A program made the position numbers and the translations under genes. From NCBI GenBank assembly GCA_021234155.1, contig JAJEKV010000031.1, positions 7,208,748 through 7,272,747 on the forward strand: 64,000 bases of DNA. Direction: 5' to 3'. Each line of letters begins with the position of its first letter. The first letter of the stretch is position 1. This document shows, piece by piece, positions 24,497-34,713 of this stretch. The stretch comes from Isoetes taiwanensis. Its lineage: Eukaryota; Streptophyta; Lycopodiopsida; Isoetales; Isoetaceae. The notes under the pieces were generated by a model, which saw only the letters and a program-made list of their open reading frames with translations, was not told the origin of the DNA and did no database searches.

Positions 24497-25110
24497 TTAT
24501 GGATACCATAGTCTATAGCAAGCATTATCGAGCGTATTTTCTTCCGCTTTGCCACCACTCTGTGGGATGCAACCACTCGTGCAAAGCCTAAAACAGAGCA
24601 CTACCACACGCAAGTTAATCCAACACTGGAACATGGCCCATACCAGTACTTGAAAGCGCATATATCTATGAAGAAACGGAGAGCTATTGCCTCCGTGAGG
24701 ACGGGGTCCCATCATCTCAGAATTGAAACAGGTCGTTGGACTACAGATGGAGGGCAGAGAATCCCCCGGCATGAGAGAATATGCCAGTGTTGCCACATGC
24801 GGACAGTAGAGGATGAGCACCATGCTCTGCAAGAGTGTCCGGCATGTACGCATATCCGAGCAACACATGCTGATCTTAGATGCTCTGAGGCACCGCTGCA
24901 TCAATTGCTGGCATCGCCAATGGTTGCACGTCTCGCATCCTACATTTTGCAAGTCTCTACCGTTAGAGAATCCCTTACAGGACAAGGGATCTGAGAGCCT
25001 ACTACCAGGGCTTTTCCTCCCATGTGGGGGTTTTTTCATCCCAGTAGTAGGGACACATTGTATAGTAGCATTTGTCTTTTTGGTGTGGTTTTATCTGCTT
25101 TGTGTACTGC
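24497..25110 (+). mobile_element. LINE C-terminal zinc-motif fragment
   Basis: The open frame 24650-24994 contains TGSHHLRIETGRWT, IPRHERICQCCHM and VEDEHHALQECPACTHIR. This is the C-x-x-C...H...C pattern found after the reverse transcriptase in plant LINEs. It is the domain missing from the minus-strand LINE at 18481-23136, but here it is on the plus strand. The sequence after the stop (to about 25110) looks like LINE 3' untranslated sequence. Confidence 0.7.
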
Positions 25111-25560
25111 ATGTACCGTCTCATAGGTCAAGTTTGGCCTCCGCGGACGTTAAAATATACTTCCTTCCTTCCCTTTTTCCTTTGTTACTTGCATTAGTAG
25201 TAATGTAGCAAATCTTAGCATAATAATTTAGTGAAGCTCTTGGCTGTTAAATGTATCGAAATAAAATTTTCGTATAAATGGCAATTTGCACTCTGTAACA
25301 AATCCTATGTACTATTACTAAAAACAAGACCATTCTCCATATCTACAACTTATATATTACAATGATAGATCTGATTTTGGTTATCTTTAGATCTATGTTT
25401 AGAATTATGTGTAGACCCTAAAGTTGCAGTTTAAATAATCTATTCATGTTCATGTTAACCTACCTACCTTTTGCTCCAATTAAGGCAACCTATAGTGTGA
25501 TAACATCCTTTCTTTTTCTTTTTTCTTTTTCCCCTCCCCCCTTTTTTTGCTTGCTTTAGC
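25111..25560. other. No recognisable gene; polypyrimidine tract
   Basis: AT-rich, non-coding. A run of almost pure pyrimidine lies at about 25507-25548. Confidence 0.6.
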
Positions 25561-25578
25561 ATACTTGCCATTTCTAGG

Positions 25579-25970
25579 ATGCATATCCTGGGGCATGGCA
25601 ATCATCTAAAGGGGACCACATTCTTCGTCCAAGAGGATCTCACCCTAGCACAATTTTGTAAACGGAAAGAAAAATTATATCAGGTGCGTGAGGCTTGCTT
25701 GCGGCAGAATTGGGCTGTGTACAGAGGAGGAGAGGCTCTTATTACAGATCAGTGGCCCTTTGATCCCTGGACAGTTTTTGCATAGCCTTGCCCTTCTTTG
25801 TTTTTATCTTTTGTTTTTCATTGTGTTTTGTGAAGGGGTTTACTCCTCCAGTTTCATTTGGGCTTAGGCCCTTTGAGTGTACTTGTCCCATGTCCCGCTT
25901 AGACCCCTGAACGTAAAAATTCATCTATGTACCTACCCATCCATCCATCCATCTATCTTATTTGAGGTGC
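25579..25970 (+). mobile_element. LINE ORF1 C-terminal fragment with simple-repeat tail
   Basis: The frame 25579-25785 contains FFVQEDLTLAQFCKRKEKLY and RQNWAVYRGGEALI, resembling the C-terminal domain of L1-type ORF1 proteins. About 150 bases after its stop the sequence runs into CCATCCATCCATCCATCTAT (25938-25957), which may be a LINE tail. It is too short to be functional. Confidence 0.5.
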
Positions 25971-26536
25971 AAGGATTGCTGGAATTCTAGCCTATCCACA
26001 TGGCCTACCACCAATTATACATTCAATCCGCTTTGTGTTGCAGCATACATTCTTATGTCAAACATATATGCCAGTGCAGTCATGGGGAACCTTATAGTGC
26101 ATAGACGAAGCCTAAGAAGTCGTGCAATATGGGAAAGCATTTTCAGAAAGGCTTATTCATTGCATAAGTAAAGAAAAGGGAGGTAAAGTCAACATGTAGT
26201 GTGACACCCTAATTGAGCACTTGTATACTTTGCAGATTGAAGTAATGGACAAGAATGAAGTCTGGTTGCTTTAAAATGGACAGATTGTAAGGAGGTAACA
26301 ACCGATATTGTGATATTTCTTATTAGGCAATTAGAAGTGTTTTTGCAAACATAAGAATTGATTCATGATTGTGGTTTGAGCATGTCCACAATAAATGATT
26401 GACAAATGATTGTGGTTTAGGCATGTCTGCAATCATTTATTCACAAATGATCCCAGCTATTCAAGATGCTTATAATCTGTTATCTTCACATAGACATGTG
26501 CAACAATAAGATCATATTTCTCTATGTTCATGACTT

Positions 26537-26745
26537 TTACATCCCATTACCACACAAAACAACCCACAATTCAATGTCGATGTTAGGCTTATGTCTTAGT
26601 GTACTACGGATAGTTCCACTAGGTAGAACTATTAGTTTAGGTTTGAACGTGAAGGTCTTAGCTTCTAGCAGTTCTATCATTCTTGGAGACACAAAGTTAG
26701 GGGTACTACTTGTATCCAAGAGGACTACAAGAGCTTGGCTTTGAT
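26537..26745 (-). pseudogene. Retrotransposon aspartic protease fragment
   Basis: The minus-strand frame reads VVLLDTSSTPNFVSPRMIEL, then FKPKLIVLPSGTIRST. This matches the start of a Ty3-type protease (LLD-[ST]-G-[AS]-x-x-NF), except that the catalytic D-T/S-G has become D-T-S. I found no reverse transcriptase beside it. A CTAC/CTAT-rich simple repeat lies directly upstream at about 26770-26810. Confidence 0.5.
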
Positions 26746-26810
26746 CTTACCCATTGTATGAACTCTGATCTATCTATTTACATACCTACCTACCTACATA
26801 TCTATCTTCA

Positions 26811-28574
26811 GGATTACTTAGTGTATTTTCTTTGGTCCAAATTGTCACCAAGAACACCTCCAAACCTTCACTAACTCTATGGATGACTAGATAGCAACAT
26901 GGAATAGTATGACTACCTTCATTTATATTTCTTCTTAGTGCACTTAGTGCTAGACTCGAGTGGCAATTGTAATTGTGTTAACCTATTATTTCTTCTAGGA
27001 ATGGACACCATTTAAACAACAAGAGTTTTGTCCCAAACAGATAGATATATGTAGCATCGACAATGGCAAATGTAATTTATTGATAAAAATGAGCAAATAA
27101 TGCTAGATGCGAATTCCACTAAATTAAGTTTGTGCTTGCATGGTTTAAAAAGAGAAGAAACTACCTTTCACGTGATTTAGTTTCAATACTTCATGCACTA
27201 CTGATAATATCCCAAAGATATCTGAAACTAAAAGCTTGCGCTTATGTTCTCACCCTCGTCCTTAGGACTATTGCGTGATTAAGCTTAGCAGTTATGACCA
27301 GTAGTACGATCAAATTACATTGGTAGGAGATAAAAGAAGAACTTCAATTTTGTCAATATTTTTCGCCATCTGACTGCGGATAGCCTCTTGCTCCTCTGTC
27401 GTGGGCATGAAGGCTAGTTGGCTCAAAGGTCCTACTTCATTTGATAGCAGTATAATGGTAAGCAGTTTGAGGTATAGTCTTTAATGGAAGCAGAGGAGGC
27501 AACAAACTCCTATCTGCATTGACTAATATATGCTGGAAAAACATTGCAAGGAAGTTCTTGGCCTGGTTATCATTCACAAAACTCTACATTTTCTTCAAGT
27601 CTTCAATACTTCTCTACCAAGATACGCTCCAACATGAGTTTATAGCATGTGGTATGGATTGGAATGGAGGACTCCACGACATAGCTAGCCAGATTGCTCA
27701 GGAACCCATCTTTATTCAAGGCACCCTTCTTTTTTGTTAACTATTCGAGCTTGATTTCATGCAATACAGGATCCACAACATCATCTAGTCTCTCTCTTCC
27801 TCATCGTTCATCTCTTATATACAATATAGTTTTTAGTACATGGTCATTTAGAAGAAAGCCTTTCCAGACACACTAACATGGATGTGGAGATTTGACCCCT
27901 TATTTAGGTCAAGGGTTTATTTTTGTACAGAAAAGGTGAGGGACCATGGGAGGTGGAGAAAAGCTAGTTATAGAAGTTATTGTTATAGGAGGAACTGGCT
28001 AAGAAAGTGGGTAGTAGATGTCGACTCTTAGGATGGCAATTTGCTTTATAGATTTGACACCTATTTTTGAGAAGATTAGGCACACTAAGCGCTGATTTTT
28101 CGCGCTCATGCAGGTCCAAATGATTTCTTTTCATGATGCCTTATTCTTATACATTCTTCTCGTTATATGCTTTACACATGTTGGGTCTTTTTGTTATATT
28201 CCTTTTGCATGAACAAACATATATATAGAGTCCATATTATATACAAATGGATTTTGGTTGTTTTGTGCATTTTTACAGACCTCTTAATGCTGCCATGCTG
28301 GCATCAAATCTCCATGCTTAGCTAGTGCCAACACTTCGAGCGTGCACACTTTCTCCAAGCCACTTTGACCGCTGCTCCAGTTTCGTTACCACGCCAAACA
28401 AATTAAGTACAGTGGCCAGCATCATTTTGAACTTTGTAGCTGGACCTAGCAAAGCAGAATTGTTATAAACATGAGTGTAGAGCCTGATATTGTTTAAACA
28501 CTAAGCGCTGGGATTGGGATCTCATTTGGAGGTATATCCAAGTATATCCCCTCATCCAAAGGTCAAAATATAGC
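26811..28574. other. No recognisable gene
   Basis: Non-coding, AT-rich. A minus-strand stretch near 27350-27420 could be a retroelement gag remnant, but the match is too weak to call. Confidence 0.5.
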
Positions 28575-29674
28575 GATAAAAAAATGGTGCCTTTTTTGGC
28601 TCCCGAAATCGGGGTCTCGCGCGGACCAAAATCGCTTAAGCGATTTTGGGAAAATCGCTTAAGCGATTTTCAAATTTTGCGAAAATAGCTTAAGCGATTT
28701 TCAAAAAGGGGAAAGTGAAAATCGCTTAAGCGATTTTTGCTTTCCGTCGCCGGAAAATGCGATCACCTGGCCAGGTGATTTTTCAAAAAAAAAGCGAAAA
28801 TCGCTTAAGCGATTTTCAAAAGTCAGCGTCTGTCAGCGTTGTGTCAGCGATCACCTGGCCAGGTGATTTTTTTAAAAAAAAAGGGAAAATCGCTTAAGCG
28901 ATTTTCGCCTGTCAGCGTCGGGAAAAAAGGTTTTTATGGTAGATGACATGTGTATGCTGACGTGGCATGCTTGGTGATGATGTGGATGGTACATGGCATC
29001 TTTTGATGATGACACGTCACCATGGAATGATGACATGGCATCATGGAATGATGACATGTCACCTTATGTATCAAAATGACTTTTCTTAGGTCAAACAATG
29101 CAAAAAAAGGTTTTTATGGTAGATGACATGTGTATGCTGACGTGGCACGCTTGGTGATGATGTGGATGGTACATGGCATCTTTTGATGATGACATGTCAC
29201 CATGGAATGATGACATGGCATCATGGAATGATGACATGTCACCTTATGTATCAAAATGACTTTTCTTAGGTCAAACATGGCGAAAAAAGGTTTTTATAGT
29301 AGATGACATGTGTATGCTGACGTGGCATGCTTGGTGATGATGTGGATGGTACATGGCATCTTTTGATGATGACATGTGACCATGGAATGATGACATGTCA
29401 TCATCAAAGACCCTAGACATTTAAATCAAAGACCCTAGACATTTAAAAAATGGCGAAAATCGCTTAAGCGATTTTGCCATTTTTTTTTTTTTTTTTTCGC
29501 CAGCCGTGCGCTCGGGCCTCGTGCGGCCAGGGCCGTGCGGCAGGCCTCGTGCGGCCAGGGGCGTGCGGCCGGCGCATGCACCACACGGGGCCTTTTCCGG
29601 CGGGGCCTTTTCAGGCCTGAAAATCGCGGGGGGACCCCGATAAAAAAAAGCTGTATTTTGCTGCATTTTTTATC
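28575..29674. mobile_element. Palindrome-array element, copy 1 (upstream of RLP24)
   Basis: The two ends resemble each other in inverted orientation. The left starts GATAAAAAAATGG and continues to ATCGGGGTC; the right, read backwards, starts GATAAAAAATGC and also reaches ATCGGGGTC. Inside, AAAATCGCTTAAGCGATTTT occurs at 28628, 28651, 28682 (one mismatch), 28718, 28797, 28886 and 29456. ATCACCTGGCCAGGTGAT occurs at 28762 and 28850. Between the palindrome blocks are 2.7 copies of a 180-bp tandem repeat (28923-29410) and a GC-rich stretch (29490-29620). No protein is encoded. I could not find a clean target duplication. It looks like a non-autonomous DNA transposon. Confidence 0.62.
28923..29410. 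repeat. 180-bp tandem repeat, 2.7 copies
   Basis: Copies start at about 28923, 29103 and 29283, each with GGTTTTTATGGTAGATGACA or a one-base variant. Each unit contains many ATGATGACATG words that form short inverted repeats. Copies differ at only a few positions, so the duplication is recent. Confidence 0.92.
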
Positions 29675-29696
29675 ACAAGCGTATTTCCTAAGCCCT

Positions 29697-29705
29697 AAAC
29701 CCTAA
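29697..29705 (+). promoter_or_regulatory. Telo-box
   Basis: AAACCCTAA lies 19 bases before the RLP24 start codon. Telo-boxes are characteristic of promoters and 5' leaders of plant ribosomal-protein and ribosome-biogenesis genes, so it fits the adjacent gene. It sits in the short gap between the end of the palindrome-array element and the coding sequence. Confidence 0.65.
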
Positions 29706-29723
29706 TCCTGTGGCAGCAGGAAG

Positions 29724-31269
29724 ATGCGTCTCGAGAAGTGCTGGTTTTGCTCTTCGACGATCTATCCAGGCCATGGGACAATGTTTGTTCGTAACGATGC
29801 CAAGGTAAAGAGTCTTCTGGTAATGGTGGAAGTTAATCTTTTCATAATGACAACTCTACTTTTCACCCAGATTTTCAGATTCTGCCGGTCCAAATGCCAC
29901 AAGAACTTCAAGATGAAGCGAAATCCTAGGAAGGTTCGGTGGACGAAGGCTTACCGTAAGCTTCATGGCAAAGAACTGGCTCAGGTGACTATGTATAATA
30001 TACTGGAATTTGTGTCGGAGACATGAAATTGCAGAGGCTCCATGGCATAATGTAAAACGTCACTGAATCTCTTGTTATTTACGGGGCCTGTACACCACCA
30101 CAATTGCATCAAAATTTAGACGAAATTATTAAACAATTTATAGGGAGGATACACAGTTTAAATGCTCTGGCTTAATGCATGAAGAAGAGAATTATTCAGC
30201 CATGCCAGCATGCACTTCAATGTTGCTGTGGAATAGTTTACTGTCTTCTAACTTTGGCCTTCAGCCAGAATGTAAATAGACAAATGGTGATTTGAATGGA
30301 AAAGTGATATGGGATATTACTATGCAGGATACTACATTTGAGCTTGAAAGGAAACGCAATCGACCTGAGAGGTATGATAGAAATGTTATGGAGAAGACAT
30401 TGGAGGCAATGAAGAGGATAAGCGAGATAAGAGAACACAGAGAGTCCAAGTTCTGGGAGCGCAGGTTAGTAGCAATACATAAGCACAAATAAAACATGAA
30501 AATTTAACAAGATGTGTAACAGTTTCTTGCATTTTATAACGTCCTTGCACTGTCTCTTCTGTCATCTTAAAGTCAAGCCAACTTTACCGTTTTATCATAT
30601 TAATCTTCTATGCTACTAGTCAATAGGTGCGAGCATTGCTCATGTTCCTTACTCTCAGTTTAATACCAACTATCCAAGCCATTTTTTAACTATCTGTCAA
30701 TGCGTTCGTAAGCTCTCTAATCTTAAAGCAAAATTTAGGAAATGGAGATCAAAGCTGGCTTGTTGCTGCTAACTAATTTTAAACGTGGTTGGCAATTTCA
30801 CATCTTTCTGCATAACCTTATTTGAGAGGATATTGCAATGTCCAATGATGCGGTAATAGCCTTCGCAAACGCGGAAGCATTTTTCTTAAATATGGCCTGA
30901 GATTCCTGCAGCATCACTTTGGGGGTCACCTTATCAGATTGTTTGCTTCACAATATTACATAGAATAGAGCTTGATCAGTTATGCCTCTGTAATGGCATC
31001 TTCTTATTGCTATAATTATATTTTGCTTTTGGCCCCAGTTCTGCATTTTTTATGGCTTATGCTTCTCATTGTACTTGTGCAGAATGAAAGGGAAGAAGTC
31101 CATGGAAATTAAGCAAGCAAAAACAGAATTGGAACAAGGCATTAATCTTGTCAAGGCTCCAATTGCCATGCTAACAGAACCTGGCTTTACGCTTCCAAGG
31201 AAGACCGAGAAGATGAAAGTGGAAGTGCACGTTAATAAGCAAGAGGATATACAACCAATGGAGGCCTGA
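29724..31269 (+). CDS. RLP24: RLP24 / RSL24D1 60S ribosome-biogenesis factor, four exons
   Basis: Exons are 29724-29804, 29871-29984, 30328-30464 and 31083-31269, joined by GT-AG introns of 66, 343 and 618 bases. They encode 172 residues. The protein starts [18 protein letters not shown] and has the L24e-type zinc ribbon cysteines C6, C9, C32 and C36. The basic [17 protein letters not shown] segment, the ERYDRN region and a charged C-terminus with [18 protein letters not shown] follow, as in Arabidopsis and human homologues. RLP24 occupies the ribosomal L24e site on pre-60S particles in the nucleolus and is exchanged for eL24 in the cytoplasm. All exons keep frame and length is normal, so the gene looks functional. 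A telo-box precedes it. A transposon-like element ends about 50 bases upstream of the ATG. Confidence 0.95.
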
Positions 31270-33182
31270 ATTTGTGAAGTGAATTTGTGCCTTTATTAGG
31301 TCATCTTTCAACATGTGTATCAATAGATTTGTTTCTCATCATCAACTAGATTCTATTTGAGTTCTTGTATATATAAACATTGGTGACGTGCTGTAAGTTA
31401 CTTTTACAAGTCGGCTTCATGAATTTTGTGGTACCATTTACAGTTCCATGCTCATGTGTCATTATTATGTATGGTTTCAGTTCTGTTCTTTTTCGCAAGT
31501 TAGTATAGAAGCCTTAGATTGTTGTGTACTTGTAACACACGGCTCAGATGCTTCTTTTATATTGTCATCAGATCAAAATAGTTTTTATCAAGTCTGCTGT
31601 GTTTTGACATTCTTGCATACTTCATGGTCCTATTCTGCTGCCATTACTTCATGATCCTAATCTGCTGCCATTTGAAAATGCTTTTGCTCCATCGCCCTTT
31701 ATATGATCTTAAGCATTTGGAGAAGTGGCTATAGAGTTATGGCTATATGCTGCGGTCTGGTTTTCCTGCCCGGGAATTATGGGAATGCTACGATAGGAGC
31801 TAGTTTTCATTGTAGAACTTTTTGGGAGAGCTTTTCTTAGAAATTCTAAAAAGCAGAGCCAAACCATAGAACAACAAACTAATAACAGCCCAACTTATAT
31901 TACAAAAGAAAATAAACACTAACCACCAACAAGGGTTGAGGGATTTGTTAATGAAGTGCTCTCAAATGCCTGGAAACAATCATGTTGTCATGATCTCTAA
32001 AATCAACAACAAGACCCTCTTGTTCCACGTTTAACAAGCACCACTTGTTCTAACAAAGCCCTCTAAAATCAACAAATACCAAAATAAACGTCTTAACAAG
32101 ACCCTCTTATTCCACGTTTAACAAGCCCCACTGTTCTAACAAAGCCCAACGTATGTGAAAACATACATTTGCACAACACTATTTCAAAGAGCAATATATA
32201 TATATGAGTCTATTTAATTCACTATACATTGATATTCATCCAAAGCAGTTCTTTATGCAAGTCGGAACTCGATAATTTTCTTACCATCAAGAAGACAATA
32301 TGCAATTTTGAAAAGATGGTCTAAAGACAAAATTTTAGATAGTCTCCATCATTAACAACTGGATCTCTTATGAAGCACCAAGAAATGAATCACGTATGGC
32401 AAATACATAAGCCATGCAAAATCTGCACTTAACCATTTTTTTCCCTTCTAATTCATAAGCAGACTTTAAAGTGAACCATCTCATAAAAATGTAACTAACA
32501 AAAATCCTTTAGTACTGGATTTGAGATATCAGGAGATCGTTATGCAGCACAATGCCATAGATATCTCTGTTAATTAACCATAAGAAGAAGATGATAAAAT
32601 ATTTTGCCTAAAATATTTAAAGAGCATAAAAGGACCAAAAGAAGATCTGCATCTGAAGCAAGATGGACTAAAGGGCGAACAAATCCATAGCTACGTTGCC
32701 ATTGCTCAAACTTATTGTTCATCCAAATAGCAAAATAACACTGCAACTAGAAGGAGATAACTTTGGCTTCACTAACATGGCAAGTAGGAAAAAAAAGGGT
32801 AGAAACAACAGAATTCCCATTGTCTTAGCTCAAACATAAATCTCATCCTCAAAACATATAACGCTCGACGTAGCCATACTTGAATAAGAATATTCGTGAC
32901 GTTTTCCACAACCACACCCTCCAGCCCTAGGGTTTGCCCGTCGAGCAACCCAAAAAGGTGCCAGTACCATTATAAGCCCAAATATATATAGCACTTCATC
33001 ACATATTACAAGCCTTGTACATAGTTTGATATCACAAATATCAAGTGCAAGATCACCTCACAGTCTGCTAATAAGGAGAGCTCTAATATGACTCATTTTT
33101 GCGGTAGATATACGGTGCTTTCTATGTCTACTATGACCTCACACCTCTACAACAAAAATCACATCGACGAGAGCTCGCACAT
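31270..33182. other. No recognisable gene; one tandem duplication
   Basis: AT-rich sequence after RLP24. At about 32005-32155 a unit of about 84 bp is duplicated, sharing TTCCACGTTTAACAAGC and TGTTCTAACAAAGCCC. An AT dinucleotide run lies near 32195-32206. Confidence 0.55.
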
Positions 33183-33509
33183 GTGAGGGACATACGAGAG
33201 ACTAGTGGTTTTGCGGCATCAATGCATAGCAGGGTACATAGTTTTCGTCCACCTAGCCATCCTATGACAGATGCTATGCAACAGAAAGACACAACTAGAC
33301 CATATGCTGCTGGAATAAATGCTCGTGCTATAGCTGTTGATGTTGTAGCGGCTGCTACAACAACCTGTCAGGATGCTGCTGATGCAAATGCAGTAGCTGT
33401 TGCTGCTACTAACCCTCAGGGTTCTGCTGATGGAAGTGCAACTGTTGCCGCTGCTACAACCCCTTTATATGCTGCTATCCCAATTGCACATGCCATCACT
33501 TCCAAATAG
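33183..33509 (+). CDS. Unassigned alanine-rich open frame, 108 residues
   Basis: This frame encodes a protein whose second half is dominated by alternating Ala/Val/Thr (for example AVAVAATNPQGSADGSATVA). I recognise no domain. There is no signal peptide, and no splice sites convincingly link it to another exon. It may be a transposon gag fragment or a chance frame. It is listed because composition and length are unlike the surrounding AT-rich DNA. Confidence 0.2.
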   Translation: MRDIRETSGFAASMHSRVHSFRPPSHPMTDAMQQKDTTRPYAAGINARAIAVDVVAAATTTCQDAADANAVAVAATNPQGSADGSATVAAATTPLYAAIPIAHAITSK

Positions 33510-34259
33510 GGATTGTGTCTACTAGAATTGTTGAGGCTTTCCATGGCATAATGGAAACGCCTTGAACTCTATGACCCGACATATGGACTTCATTTTTCTG
33601 ACAGAAACATGGGAACATGCTAGGATAGTAGAGCTGCAATGATACTAACACGGTTCATCGTTAATGTGTGCACAGGCAAGTGGGGCCATAAGAGCATAGC
33701 CTACTTTACAAAACGTCATTGGCATCTTTGGTTTCAATATACAAGGTAGATAGGCACAAAACACAATTGCAAATTAAAGGGGACGGTTGCGACCGTCCCA
33801 TTTCAAGATTCCTTTTCAAAAATCAACCGAGACTCTAAAAATGGCATTTTCAGAGTAGAATGCCTCAAAAACAAATAATGCACTTTCAAAAATATTGATT
33901 TTAAGGTAAATTTTCTTTTTAAAGCTTGCCAATTTCAGAAAAGAAAACTTAGTTAAAAAATCAATTGTGTTAAAATTGTTAGTTTTTATAGCACTAAAAA
34001 AGTTATTACAAAATAGGATTTTGGAAAAGAAGGAAAACAACAGATATCTTTCTACAATAAATTAGTCACACATAGTTTTTGTAAGATTTATAAATTTAAT
34101 TAATAATTAAAAGTTTGAGCTTGTAGTGTGTCATCAAAATCTGTTTCATTCACCTTATCAATCTCCAAGGAAGATTGCATCTCATTAAACACAATATCGT
34201 CATCAGTAGAACTGCTAGGAGGCAGTTGGACGTCTGACAAAGTGAACTTTGCAAACTCA
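33510..34259. other. No recognisable gene
   Basis: AT-rich, including a very A/T-biased stretch at 33830-34110. I see no supported feature. Confidence 0.55.
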
Positions 34260-34490
34260 AAATAACTCTTTAATCCCTAGTTCTTCATTCTCATCATGCA
34301 GTGTGTGGAGGGCAGCCAGTCAACTATTAATAAAATCAACTGCTTCCTTGTCAATGTCCATTGCTATACAGTTTATGCCTTTCTTTAATGCACAAGCTAT
34401 TGTGGTTCCAGAACCAGAAAAGATCAAGTACCCAATCATCTAGCATTGAAAGCAATTTAATCAAATGATCTACAACCTTCTGAGTTTTCT
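34260..34490 (-). pseudogene. DNA amino-methyltransferase AdoMet-motif remnant
   Basis: Read on the minus strand from about 34490, the translation gives VVDHLIKLL, then WVLDLF and, one base out of frame, FSGSGTTIACALKKG and INCIAMDIDKEAVDFI. D-L-F-S-G-S-G-T-T followed by an acidic D-I-D is a textbook motif I and II of N4/N6 DNA methylases. A one-base deletion between VLDL and FSGSG and a later stop show that it is broken. Its presumed upstream part continues to about 34620, where the plus-strand LINE has inserted. It supports the methyltransferase reading of 16343-17496. Confidence 0.6.
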
Positions 34491-34713
34491 ACTAATGATA
34501 ACAGTATGGCCTTAAGAAGCTGAATCTCCAAGCTGCAAGTGGCCTTTTTGCTCGACCGTAATTTCTCAAGGATGAAGATGGGAATGTTGGGATTTTGGAA
34601 ACTTGCTTCTCAATGTAATGCATAATATAGCCAAAGTAGAAAAGAACTTCTTCAAACTTGGAGAAAAGATAATATCAAACCATAAACAACATCATTATAA
34701 GATGAGAAGGAAA

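Noticed and set aside
28560-28590. Target duplication for palindrome-array element copy 1
   Set aside because: Flanks ATATAGCG and ACAAGCGT are only loosely similar; no exact direct repeat was found.
28628-28905. CRISPR-like appearance of repeated palindromes with spacers
   Set aside because: The repeats are perfect palindromes with irregular short spacing in plant nuclear DNA, spacers are not unique uniform sequences, and no cas genes are present.
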